64,000 nt of DNA from Lachnospiraceae bacterium (GTDB lineage: Bacteria > Bacillota > Clostridia > Lachnospirales > Lachnospiraceae): the NCBI GenBank assembly GCA_900767585.1, contig CAAFZP010000097.1, positions 1 to 64,000 of the forward strand. Reading direction: 5' to 3'. Position numbers and translations under genes: made by a program. Positions within the stretch are counted from its first letter, which is position 1. Each line of letters opens with the position of its first letter. The notes below the pieces were generated by a model. That model made no database searches and was not told where the DNA came from. It saw nothing but the letters and a program-made list of their open reading frames with translations. Of this stretch, positions 1 to 7,316 are shown piece by piece.

Positions 1-23
1 ATCATCTCCGTAACATTATTATG

Positions 24-59
24 TAAAGATATTATAACATCTTAACATGATATTTGCAA
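24..59 (-). promoter_or_regulatory. Leftward promoter for a gene beyond the window edge
   Basis: On the minus strand a TTGCAA -35 (54-59) and a perfect TATAAT -10 (31-36) are 17 bases apart, which matches a housekeeping sigma-A promoter. The transcript would start near base 24 and leave the window, so the gene it serves is not visible. Bases 60-185 between this promoter and the htrA terminator are AT-rich and hold no gene I can support. Confidence 0.6.
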
Positions 60-185
60 GTGTGCCAAATATATAAGTTTTTTTGCGTATTTATGCACTT
101 TTATCAGAAATCATAACAAAAATAGGTGTTGACTTGGAGATAATTTTGTGAAAAAAATGTGTATTTCATCTATATCGCATCTATA

Positions 186-214
186 TAAAAAAGAGTGCGG
201 AAAACCGCACTCTT
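186..214 (-). terminator. Rho-independent terminator of htrA
   Basis: A perfect 10-base-pair stem (AAGAGTGCGG / CCGCACTCTT) with an AAAA loop is followed, in the minus direction, by a run of T. It sits about 30 bases past the htrA stop codon, so htrA transcription should end here. Confidence 0.85.
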
Positions 215-244
215 CGGAGGGAGAAAACAATTATTTGATAAATG

Positions 245-1870
245 TTATTTTGTATTCGGATTATCCATCAGTGTTACATCCACTGTCTTCTCTGTATATT
301 CATTATTCTTCATATACTCATACGTAATCGGAACTGTCTCACCGGATTTGTAGTAGTTCAGTTTCTCCGTAAGCTCCTCCGCGCTGCTGATCGACTGACC
401 ATCGATCTTTGTAATTACGTAATTCTTCTTAATACCGGCTTTCTCTGCAGCACTGCCGCTCTGTACTTCAGCGACAAGAACTCCGGTCGGAATACCATAT
501 GCTTCCGAAATATCTGATGAAACTGTCTGGCAGGATACTCCCAGGTAGCCTTTTTCGTCTTCCGAAACTTTTTCTCTTGTCTGACGGTTCATCAGATCAT
601 CCAGACGATCCTGTACAGCGGTAATCGGAATTGCATAGCCCATACCTTCCACGGTTGTATCGGAATACTTGGATGAATTAATACCGATGACTTCGCCCTT
701 CATATTCAGAAGTGCGCCGCCACTGTTACCTGGGTTAATGGCTGCATCGGTCTGAATGAGCGGTGTTGTGTTCGTGCTGTTTGTACGATCTTTTGCACTG
801 ACAATACCGGTTGTTACAGACTGTCCATAGCCAAGTGCATTACCGATGGCTACCACCTGTTCACCAACCTTCAGGGAATCTGAATCACCGATTGTTGCAA
901 TCTTGATACTGTTCATCGTTGAATCTTTAATATCGCTCAATTTTACAACAACAATTGCAAGATCCGTATCACTATCGGTACTCTTTACCTGTGCCTCGTA
1001 GCTCTCACCATCTGCAAACGTTACATTTACGGTTGTGGCATCACTGACAACATGGTTGTTTGTCACCATCAAAAGCTCACTGTCATTCTCACCGATGATA
1101 ATACCGGAGCCGGAGCCTTCTGCTTCATACTGCTGTGTATAACCAAACATACCCTGCTGCTCTACAATTGCTGAAATATTAATTGCAACAACGCTCGGCA
1201 TAACATTTTCAGCGATTGTGGAGACATCCATGCCATTTCCAACAGAAGCGGTGGATGTCAGGCTCAGAGACTCTGTCGTCGGTGCAGATGTTGTAGATGC
1301 AACCTCTGTCGTTGTATTCGTAAGTGCATCGAGCTTCTTAATCTGGTTCCCGGCGATTCCGTAGAATGCGCCACCGGCTACGCCACCAAAGACTGCCGCA
1401 CTCGCAACAACTGCCACACCCTTCTTCCAGAAGGTACGCTTGTTATGTGGTGTCTTTGCTTTCTTGACTCTCTGTTTCTTTGCTTTCTTTACCTTTGCAT
1501 TCGACTGTTCTGCATCTGCATTCCGGTAACCGTTCTGATAATAATTGGTCTGGTCATAGCTATATGCATTCTGATTCGGCTGCTGGTAATTGTTATTATA
1601 ATAATGCTCGGTACCCTGGCTCATCTGCTGGGCACGTTCTGCCATTGCCTGCATATATTCCTGTGTACGCATATCACTGTAGTATGTGTTGCCATACTGC
1701 TGTGCCTGTGTATAGGCATCCTCCTGTCTATGCTCTGCATGCTGTTCTGTTTGCTGTTCAGTACGCTTCAAATTATCCGTATTACCATCTCCGGTGTCAT
1801 ACGGTGTCTCCGCATGTGTTGTCTGATCCACATGTTCATTTTCTCTGTTATTTTCAAATTCATCCATCAT
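245..1870 (-). CDS. htrA: Membrane-anchored HtrA/DegP-type serine protease with one PDZ domain
   Basis: This is a 541-residue S1C protease that would degrade or process misfolded proteins outside the membrane. Residues 1-140 are a long polar Gln/Asn/Tyr-rich stretch ending in a Lys-rich cluster, so they are probably cytoplasmic; one membrane helix follows at about 151-173, then a Ser/Thr-rich linker. The protease domain (about 215-415) shows the catalytic triad His273 (NNHVV), Asp303 (DTDLA) and Ser383 (GNSGG). One PDZ domain occupies about 440-535. The start follows GGAGG at seven bases. The cytoplasmic extension is longer than in Bacillus HtrA. It lies 111 bases downstream of znuA with a promoter-like region between, so it is probably its own unit. 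Confidence in the family is high; substrates are unknown. Confidence 0.95.
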   Translation of the reverse strand: MMDEFENNRENEHVDQTTHAETPYDTGDGNTDNLKRTEQQTEQHAEHRQEDAYTQAQQYGNTYYSDMRTQEYMQAMAERAQQMSQGTEHYYNNNYQQPNQNAYSYDQTNYYQNGYRNADAEQSNAKVKKAKKQRVKKAKTPHNKRTFWKKGVAVVASAAVFGGVAGGAFYGIAGNQIKKLDALTNTTTEVASTTSAPTTESLSLTSTASVGNGMDVSTIAENVMPSVVAINISAIVEQQGMFGYTQQYEAEGSGSGIIIGENDSELLMVTNNHVVSDATTVNVTFADGESYEAQVKSTDSDTDLAIVVVKLSDIKDSTMNSIKIATIGDSDSLKVGEQVVAIGNALGYGQSVTTGIVSAKDRTNSTNTTPLIQTDAAINPGNSGGALLNMKGEVIGINSSKYSDTTVEGMGYAIPITAVQDRLDDLMNRQTREKVSEDEKGYLGVSCQTVSSDISEAYGIPTGVLVAEVQSGSAAEKAGIKKNYVITKIDGQSISSAEELTEKLNYYKSGETVPITYEYMKNNEYTEKTVDVTLMDNPNTK

Positions 1871-1913
1871 ATCTATTCCTCCATTCGATATAAGCTTTAT
1901 TACTTATCTTTGT

Positions 1914-1965
1914 TATGGTTTAATCATAACCCCAAGCTATGGTTAAATTTTGAAGAAATTGTCAA
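1914..1965 (-). promoter_or_regulatory. Promoter region of htrA with repeated TATGGTT(T/A)AAT motif
   Basis: A TTGACA -35 (minus strand, 1960-1965) lies upstream of htrA, but the matching -10 is poor. The 11-base motif TATGGTTWAAT occurs twice on the plus strand, at 1914-1924 and 1938-1948, 24 bases apart. The first copy also forms a short inverted repeat (TTATG...CATAA). Two same-direction motifs around a promoter suggest a regulator site, for example a stress response regulator. That is inference only. Confidence 0.35.
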
Positions 1966-1981
1966 GAAAATGTGAATTTAT

Positions 1982-3010
1982 CTATGGCGCCTGCAAACCT
2001 TCTTTCAGCATTTGCAGATTTTCTTCCATATAAGATAGGTATGTGCATCCCTTTTGTATGTCTTCCTTTGTCACTGACTGCATAGACGAAAGATGCAGAA
2101 TCTCCGGTGTCATATCCGCCGACTCCGCAATTGTTCTTGCGAGACTGTCGGTGCCATTGTCAACCACATAAATCGCCGGCAATTGGTATTCCTGCAATTT
2201 CTCTGCCAGATAGGTGACTGTATGCACGCTTGCTTCCACATCGGCAGAGCAGCCGGAATATGCCGCAAAATAATGAATATCATAATCCTCGGCCAAATAC
2301 AGAAACGGGAACCGGTCGCCGATTAAGATTGTCGTCTGCGTGGCTGTGTCCCGCATGGTCTGATATTCTGCATCCAATGCCTCGAGCTTTCCGGTATAGG
2401 CTTTGGCATTTACCGCATACTTCTGTGAATTGCAAGAATCAAGCTTTGTAATGGCATCCGCTAATGTCTCTGTACAGACGATTGCATTTTTCAAGGATAA
2501 CCACACATGCTCATCGTAATGGTCATCATGATCTGTGGGTTCCGCTTCATGTCCGTGCTCGTCATGATCGTGATCTTCGTCATCATGATCGTGGTGATGG
2601 TGTCCTTCTACACCTTCTAATTCCACTTCATTTAACGCACGGTCGCCAACCAGGTCCAACAGACTAATGGCGATAATATCTTCATTGCCGGACTCTGTAA
2701 GAGCATCGCTCACCCATGTATCACTCTCTCCGCCGACATAGACGAGCATCCGGCAATTTGCAATCTTCATAATATCCTGCGCGCTTGGCTGGTAACTGTG
2801 TAAGTCCACGCCGTTATCAACCAGCATCCGGCATGTAAATGTATCCGTATCACCAAGGATTTCCCGCACCCAGTCATACGCCGCGAAGGTTGTGCATAAA
2901 ATCACATTCTCGTCCGGTTCTGTCGTCGTCGATCCGGTGCACCCGGAAAGAAGGGTCAGGCAAAGTACAAGGACTATCCCGATGGATTTTAAAAATCTGT
3001 GCTTCATCAT
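1982..3010 (-). CDS. znuA: Zinc ABC transporter substrate-binding lipoprotein (ZnuA/AdcA type)
   Basis: This protein captures Zn(II) outside the membrane and passes it to ZnuB. The N terminus is a lipoprotein signal with lipobox LSGC near residue 24. A His/Asp-rich loop (about residues 137-168, runs such as HHHHDHDD) is the usual zinc-scavenging loop of this family. Ligand candidates are the His in DLHSYQP and the His in DEHVWLS just after the loop. The third classical ligand position reads GDRFPF, with no His, a variation from E. coli ZnuA. The chosen ATG follows a GAGGTG site; a GTG six bases upstream is possible. It is third in znuC-znuB-znuA, only eight bases from znuB. Confidence 0.93.
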   Translation of the reverse strand: MMKHRFLKSIGIVLVLCLTLLSGCTGSTTTEPDENVILCTTFAAYDWVREILGDTDTFTCRMLVDNGVDLHSYQPSAQDIMKIANCRMLVYVGGESDTWVSDALTESGNEDIIAISLLDLVGDRALNEVELEGVEGHHHHDHDDEDHDHDEHGHEAEPTDHDDHYDEHVWLSLKNAIVCTETLADAITKLDSCNSQKYAVNAKAYTGKLEALDAEYQTMRDTATQTTILIGDRFPFLYLAEDYDIHYFAAYSGCSADVEASVHTVTYLAEKLQEYQLPAIYVVDNGTDSLARTIAESADMTPEILHLSSMQSVTKEDIQKGCTYLSYMEENLQMLKEGLQAP

Positions 3011-3018
3011 CGCCACCT

Positions 3019-3858
3019 CTACTCTCTGTGCAGCGCGATTCCGATGATGCTGAATATCACAAATAGCACAATATCAATCGCTACGATTGTTGCACTGACC
3101 GGTGTCGATGCCGCAATGGAAATCAGGATTCCCACACCGGAGGATACCACGCCATATACGGCGGAACAGATAAATACACTCTTATAATTCTTAAATACAC
3201 GCATCGCAGACAGTGCCGGGAATATAATCAGCGCCGATACCAGAAGGGATCCGACGATATTCATCGCAACTACGATCACAACAGCTGTAACAACTGCCAT
3301 CAGCACGTTATAGGCACCGGTATGAATACCGGTTGCACGTGCGAAATTCTCATCGAACGTCACCGAGAAAATCTTGTGATAGTACAGGATGTAGAACACA
3401 AGCACCAACAGTGACATGATCAGGCATATCCACACATCCGTATTCGATAATGTAAGTATGGATGCCGCTCCAAAAAGCGTCGAGCAGACATCTCCGGATA
3501 CATTCTGGGATGTTCCGGATACATTCATGATCAGATATCCAAATGCGAGTGATCCGACGGACAGCATCGCAATCACGGCATCTCCGTTTATTTTTGCATT
3601 CTGTCCGGTCTTTAACATCAGAATCGCTGCCACAACCGTAATCGGCAGTATAATCAGTGTATTGTTCGTCAGCCGCAGCACCATCGCAATCGCCATCGCC
3701 GCAAATGCCACATGCGACAGTCCGTCTCCAATATATGAAAACCGTTTTAACACAAGCGTCACGCCAAGCATGGATGCACAAAAAGCAACCAGCACTCCGG
3801 CAACCAAGATTCGACGGACAAATGGATATTGCAGGTATTCAACTAATGTATTCCACAT
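3019..3858 (-). CDS. znuB: Zinc ABC transporter permease
   Basis: This is a 279-residue ABC-3 family membrane permease with about eight hydrophobic helices, the expected size and layout for ZnuB/AdcB. The GLSHVAFAA segment near residue 45 is typical of this permease family. It forms the channel for Zn(II) import with the ZnuC ATPase and takes metal from ZnuA. It starts two bases after the znuC stop codon behind AAGGAG and is followed closely by znuA, so the three are one operon. Manganese or iron import by the same family cannot be excluded from this protein alone; the His-rich ZnuA and the GTPase neighbours favour zinc. Confidence 0.93.
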   Translation of the reverse strand: MWNTLVEYLQYPFVRRILVAGVLVAFCASMLGVTLVLKRFSYIGDGLSHVAFAAMAIAMVLRLTNNTLIILPITVVAAILMLKTGQNAKINGDAVIAMLSVGSLAFGYLIMNVSGTSQNVSGDVCSTLFGAASILTLSNTDVWICLIMSLLVLVFYILYYHKIFSVTFDENFARATGIHTGAYNVLMAVVTAVVIVVAMNIVGSLLVSALIIFPALSAMRVFKNYKSVFICSAVYGVVSSGVGILISIAASTPVSATIVAIDIVLFVIFSIIGIALHRE

Positions 3859-3860
3859 AT

Positions 3861-4577
3861 CTATACTCCTTCTTCTCTTGTCGCTGCGTAATCCGCATAC
3901 TGTCTGCCGATTGCGCTCTTCAAATACGCTTCCTTGGAATCGAAAAACTCCGGTGTATCACTCACATGCAGCACCTTGTTCGCATATTGTGCGGCTGCCT
4001 GTGTATCGTGCGATACCATGATAATCGTGATTCCTTCCCGGTTCAGCTTCTGGATCAGCTCATACATCTCGGCGGTCACACGTGGATCCAATCCTGCCAC
4101 CGGTTCATCTAAGAGCAGAAGCTTCGAGGTTGCACAGAGCGCCCGTGCCAGAAGCACCCGCTGCTGCTGTCCACCGGACAAATCACGGTAGCATTTCTTC
4201 ATGAATGGCTCAATCTCCAGCCGTTTCATGTTCTTTTGCGCGATTTTTCGCTCCTCTTTGTTATAAAAAGGACGCACGCCCCGCTTCGCCAAGAACCCTG
4301 ACAACACGATTTCCTGCACGGATGCAGGAAAATCGCGCTGTGTCACAGTCTGCTGTGGCAGATATCCGATTTCATTAGCTTTCAAATCTTCGCCTCTGAT
4401 AAGCTTTCCCTGCATCGGATTTTTCAGTCCCAGAATCGCTTTCATCAGAGTACTTTTTCCGGAACCGTTTTCGCCAAGGATGCAGAGATAATCCCCTTGC
4501 TCGATACGGAAATTCAGATGTTCAACCACCGGTTTTCCTTCGTATCCAAGGGATACATCTTCACATGATAGAACCAT
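3861..4577 (-). CDS. znuC: Zinc ABC transporter ATPase
   Basis: This 238-residue ATPase powers the ZnuB permease. It carries Walker A GENGSGKST, the ABC signature LSGGQQQR, Walker B LLLLDEP followed by the D-loop, and the switch His in MVSHD. An AAGGAGG site lies seven bases before the ATG. It is the first gene of znuCBA. A promoter-like sequence (TTGAAA, 18 bases, TATAAG) sits just upstream, inside the arm of a long palindrome, so it may be read separately from the GTPase genes. Confidence 0.95.
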   Translation of the reverse strand: MVLSCEDVSLGYEGKPVVEHLNFRIEQGDYLCILGENGSGKSTLMKAILGLKNPMQGKLIRGEDLKANEIGYLPQQTVTQRDFPASVQEIVLSGFLAKRGVRPFYNKEERKIAQKNMKRLEIEPFMKKCYRDLSGGQQQRVLLARALCATSKLLLLDEPVAGLDPRVTAEMYELIQKLNREGITIIMVSHDTQAAAQYANKVLHVSDTPEFFDSKEAYLKSAIGRQYADYAATREEGV

Positions 4578-4602
4578 CGCGGTTCCTCCTTTCTATTTTA
4601 TA

Positions 4603-4632
4603 CTTATAATTTGTGTGTTACATATATTTCAA
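4603..4632 (-). promoter_or_regulatory. Possible znuCBA promoter inside a palindrome arm
   Basis: On the minus strand TTGAAA (4627-4632) and TATAAG (4603-4608) are separated by 18 bases, pointing at znuC whose start is about 26 bases further on. Both hexamers lie within or at the edge of the left arm of the 4604-4870 palindrome. If active, the repeat supplies the transport operon's promoter. Confidence 0.4.
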
Positions 4633-4870
4633 AAACAATTCATTTATATACGATGTATTGAAATTAAGATGTTCTAGATGCTCTGATTTACTACATATAG
4701 ACGTACGCAACCGCCGCCAATTCGCCATCCATGGCTCAGTGGCGGCTTGTTTGAACATCGTGTTCAAACATTGCTGATTGATTACAGAGCATCAAGAACA
4801 TCTAAATTCCAAACATATGTATATTTCATGAATTTGTTTTTGAAATATATGAAATACACACAAATTACAA
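4604..4870. repeat. Long imperfect palindrome (about 265 bases), MITE-like
   Basis: The gap between the fused GTPase gene and znuC (4578-4913) holds no gene but is almost entirely one imperfect inverted repeat. The ends ATTTGTGTGT / ACACACAAAT match, as do CATATATTTCAAAAAC and its complement on the right arm, and AGATGTTCTAGATGCTCTG (4667-4685) pairs with 4785-4803 with one mismatch. The centre has nested hairpins (GCCGCCA...TGGCGGC and TTTGAACA...TGTTCAAA, 4750-4768). A short TTCTAT direct repeat flanks it (4591-4596, 4874-4879), which may be a target duplication or chance. As RNA it would fold into one long hairpin. Confidence 0.75.
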
Positions 4871-4913
4871 TTGTTCTATAATTCTTCGAACCTCTTGTTC
4901 TGTTTTTCCTTTG

Positions 4914-5876
4914 TTAGTTGAAATATACAAGCTCTTCTTCGGCTGGCTTGGCCGGTTCGATCTTGGTGGCGCGGATCACTGGTCCTTCGCCCTCAAACTC
5001 CGGATAAAACTCTTTGTCAATGGTTCCCGTAACCGTTACCCACTGTCTGTCCTTCAGATGCTTTGTCAGATCGGAATAGCACTTAAATCCGATAAATGCA
5101 ACATCTTCGGCACAGCATGTCATCGCAAATCTACCCGGTACGAATTCGTTTGCCTTGTAGTTCTTCGGCTTGTGTACCATTGCCTTGAATGTGATTTGCT
5201 TTCCTACATATTTATCCGGATTGTCGCACGCATCAATATAGAAGATACCGTAATCTTCATCTTCGAGCGTAATGCTTGGCTTATCGATCTCATATGGCAA
5301 ATCTAACTCCTCATCACCGACATCGGCTGCTCCATCCTTGTTCTCGAAGATCACCTGTGCACGACGATTTACCGCACGGATGCTCCGGCGGTACTCCGCA
5401 CGCTTTGTATTCTCATCGCATCGGTTGAAGATGATCATATCTGCGCTCGATAACTGTTCCATCATCATCGCTTTCATATTTGCTACATATACATCAAAGG
5501 TGGATGCATCGACAAATGTGATTACCTGTACGATTGTCCAACCCTTTGGCACGCGGATGGAAAACAGCTTATCCATCTTCCATGTACCGTTATACTCGAT
5601 CATCACGCGGGTCGGCATATACTTGTCCTGCAGATCAAGCAGATATTCGGTATTTAAGTTGGATTCCTCCAGATATTCCACGAAAATATTCTGGCTCTTC
5701 AGATACTCCTCGTCGTACTCCTCGATTCCCTCTTCGCAGACAAGCAGAAGGGTCGGTTCTCCTTCTGTAAATCCACGGTCAATCAGAGTTTCGTTCGCAA
5801 AGGTTGTCTTTCCGCTTTCCAGAAAGCCCATAAACATATATACCGGAATCTCTTCTACTTCCTTTGTTGGTCCCAT
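4914..5876 (-). CDS. COG0523-like GTPase fused to a YcgQ/TIGR03943-like C-terminal domain
   Basis: The 320-residue protein begins with a G3E-type GTPase domain: P-loop GFLESGKT (17-24), a switch region IEYNGTW (93-99) in place of the usual EPSG, and NRCD (151-154) as the base-recognition motif. The CxCC metal motif of zinc chaperones is absent. Residues about 205-310 look like a separate OB-fold-like domain with GRFAMTCC (Cys254, Cys255) and Cys266, resembling the C-terminal part of YcgQ/TIGR03943 proteins. It sits between a His-rich COG0523 protein and znuCBA, so a role in zinc handling is likely. The fusion is inferred from motifs; a profile search would settle it. An isolated start ATG follows AAAGGAAAT. 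Confidence 0.7.
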   Translation of the reverse strand: MGPTKEVEEIPVYMFMGFLESGKTTFANETLIDRGFTEGEPTLLLVCEEGIEEYDEEYLKSQNIFVEYLEESNLNTEYLLDLQDKYMPTRVMIEYNGTWKMDKLFSIRVPKGWTIVQVITFVDASTFDVYVANMKAMMMEQLSSADMIIFNRCDENTKRAEYRRSIRAVNRRAQVIFENKDGAADVGDEELDLPYEIDKPSITLEDEDYGIFYIDACDNPDKYVGKQITFKAMVHKPKNYKANEFVPGRFAMTCCAEDVAFIGFKCYSDLTKHLKDRQWVTVTGTIDKEFYPEFEGEGPVIRATKIEPAKPAEEELVYFN

Positions 5877-5989
5877 ACTCTATTTCCTTTCTTCTCTATC
5901 TGTCCGTCAGCCGGGAAGCGGGACAGAATCCCGCATACCGGATCCTGCCACTTCTCAACCGCCTATTATTATCTTCCCGTTGCTCCGGT

Positions 5990-7153
5990 TTATGCAACCC
6001 CGAACAACTCTGCCAGCTTGTCTTCCTTCAGATTGCTTCCGATGACACAGAGCTTACCTGTGTAATCAGCTGCTCCCTTACGAATCTCATATTCTCCCGG
6101 TGTCAGATCAAAATGAATCCACTCACCGTCTGTATTTGGAACGATACCCTTTGCACGGAGAATGATTCCATATTCCTCTGCATTGTCCGCCAGTGTCTTC
6201 AGAATCTGTTCCATATCGGCATCTGCAAACTTCTTGGCAGTCTCCTTACCCCAGCTTGTAAATACCTCATCTGCATGATGATCATGATGGTGGTCATGGT
6301 CGTGGCATCCGCATGTACACCCAGGTCCGTGCTCATGATGATGCTCATGCTCCTCATGGTCATGATCGTGATGATGCTCGTGCTCCTCATGGTCATGATC
6401 GTGATGATGTTCATGCTCCTCATGGTCATGGTCGTGATGATGCTCATGCTCCTCATGGTCATGATCGTGGTCATCATGGTCATGATGATGGTGATGATGC
6501 TCTTCCTCATGCTTTCTTGCAATCTCAACTGCCTCTTTGATCAGCTTATCGAGTGTATTTGCATGCTCCATCGCATCTAAGATTACCTTACCGTCGATAT
6601 CATCCCAAGGTGTTGTGATGATGGCTGCATCCTTGTTATGCTCACGCAGCATAGCAACAGTATCACTTACCTTCTTCTCCGGTACATTCTGTGTACGGGA
6701 AAGCACAATGGTTCCTGCACTCTCTACCTGATTGTTGAAAAACTCACCAAAGTTCTTCATATACATCTTGCACTTTGCCACATCTACAACCGTTGTTGCA
6801 CTGTTGATTACGACATCGGCATCCTGCTTTGCATCTTCGACTGCCTTCATCACATCTGACAGCTTACCAACACCGGATGGCTCAATAATTACACGGTCCG
6901 GTGCATAATCTACGATTACCTTCTTCAAGGCTGTACCAAAATCTCCGACAAGGGAACAGCAGATACATCCGGAATTCATCTCTGTGACTTCCACACCTGC
7001 ATCCTTCATGAAACCGCCATCAATGCCGATCTCGCCAAACTCATTCTCGATCAGTACAAGCTTCTCTCCCTGATATGCCTCTGCAATCAGCTTTTTGATC
7101 AAGGTTGTCTTACCTGCTCCTAAAAATCCTGAAAGAATATCAATCTTTGTCAT
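5990..7153 (-). CDS. COG0523 (CobW/ZagA-type) zinc metallochaperone GTPase with His-rich tandem repeat
   Basis: This 387-residue GTPase probably delivers zinc to client proteins under zinc limitation. Visible motifs are the P-loop GFLGAGKTT (9-17), the metal motif GCICC (Cys63, Cys65, Cys66), EPSG (91-94) and LSRTQN in place of the NKxD base motif. Residues 216-293 are a His/Asp/Glu insert made of four exact-register 11-residue units plus a Cys-rich patch GCTCGC (Cys279, 281, 283). A CobW C-terminal domain follows (about 295-387). It starts behind GGAGG, downstream of a strong promoter covered by a palindrome. It is the first gene of the zinc block, 113 bases before the fused GTPase. Confidence 0.9.
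   Translation of the reverse strand: MTKIDILSGFLGAGKTTLIKKLIAEAYQGEKLVLIENEFGEIGIDGGFMKDAGVEVTEMNSGCICCSLVGDFGTALKKVIVDYAPDRVIIEPSGVGKLSDVMKAVEDAKQDADVVINSATTVVDVAKCKMYMKNFGEFFNNQVESAGTIVLSRTQNVPEKKVSDTVAMLREHNKDAAIITTPWDDIDGKVILDAMEHANTLDKLIKEAVEIARKHEEEHHHHHHDHDDHDHDHEEHEHHHDHDHEEHEHHHDHDHEEHEHHHDHDHEEHEHHHEHGPGCTCGCHDHDHHHDHHADEVFTSWGKETAKKFADADMEQILKTLADNAEEYGIILRAKGIVPNTDGEWIHFDLTPGEYEIRKGAADYTGKLCVIGSNLKEDKLAELFGVA
6332..6463 (-). repeat. Four 33-base coding tandem repeats (His-rich, 11 residues each)
   Basis: Four consecutive 33-base units encode HDHEEHEHHHD or a one-residue variant (residues 231-274 of the COG0523 protein). The units differ only by a few silent or near-silent changes, which suggests recent expansion by slippage or unequal exchange. 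The repeat is coding, so it should not be mistaken for a CRISPR or a non-coding minisatellite. Confidence 0.9.
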
Positions 7154-7196
7154 TTCTATTGCCTCCTACATATTTTTCCTTTTTTGTCAACTTTAT

Positions 7197-7231
7197 ATAA
7201 TAGCACATATTGGATATTTTTTCCATATGTG
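7197..7231 (-). promoter_or_regulatory. Promoter and candidate operator of the zinc block
   Basis: On the minus strand a TATTAT -10 (7197-7202) and an ATGGAA -35 (7221-7226) are 18 bases apart. An inverted repeat CACATATTGGA (7204-7214) / TCCATATGTG (7222-7231) covers the spacer and the -35, the position expected for a repressor such as Zur. The sequence differs from the Bacillus Zur box, so the regulator is inferred from place and neighbours, not recognised. Confidence 0.5.
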
Positions 7232-7239
7232 ACATTTTT

Positions 7240-7302
7240 CTGTCCATACATGCTGTTTTCACATGGTCTATGCATCTGTCCGTACATATCGTTTTCACAT
7301 GA
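7240..7302. repeat. Two imperfect 27-base direct repeats upstream of the zinc block
   Basis: Copies at 7240-7266 and 7276-7302 share CTGTCC-TACAT and GTTTTCACATG and are 36 bases apart. They lie between the end of the MscS gene and the zinc-block operator, and repeat the CACAT core that also appears in the 7204-7231 palindrome. They could be extra regulator sites or a simple local duplication. Confidence 0.5.
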
Positions 7303-7316
7303 AGTCCTGCAGTTTA

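Noticed and set aside
1445..1975. A 176-residue hydrophobic open frame opposite htrA
   Set aside because: It is antisense to the htrA N terminus, has no ribosome site and its composition is the reverse of the Gln/Asn/Tyr-rich region.
6313..6580. His/Asp-rich open frames opposite the COG0523 repeat, and a CRISPR-like look
   Set aside because: They are shadows of a coding tandem repeat. There are no unique spacers.
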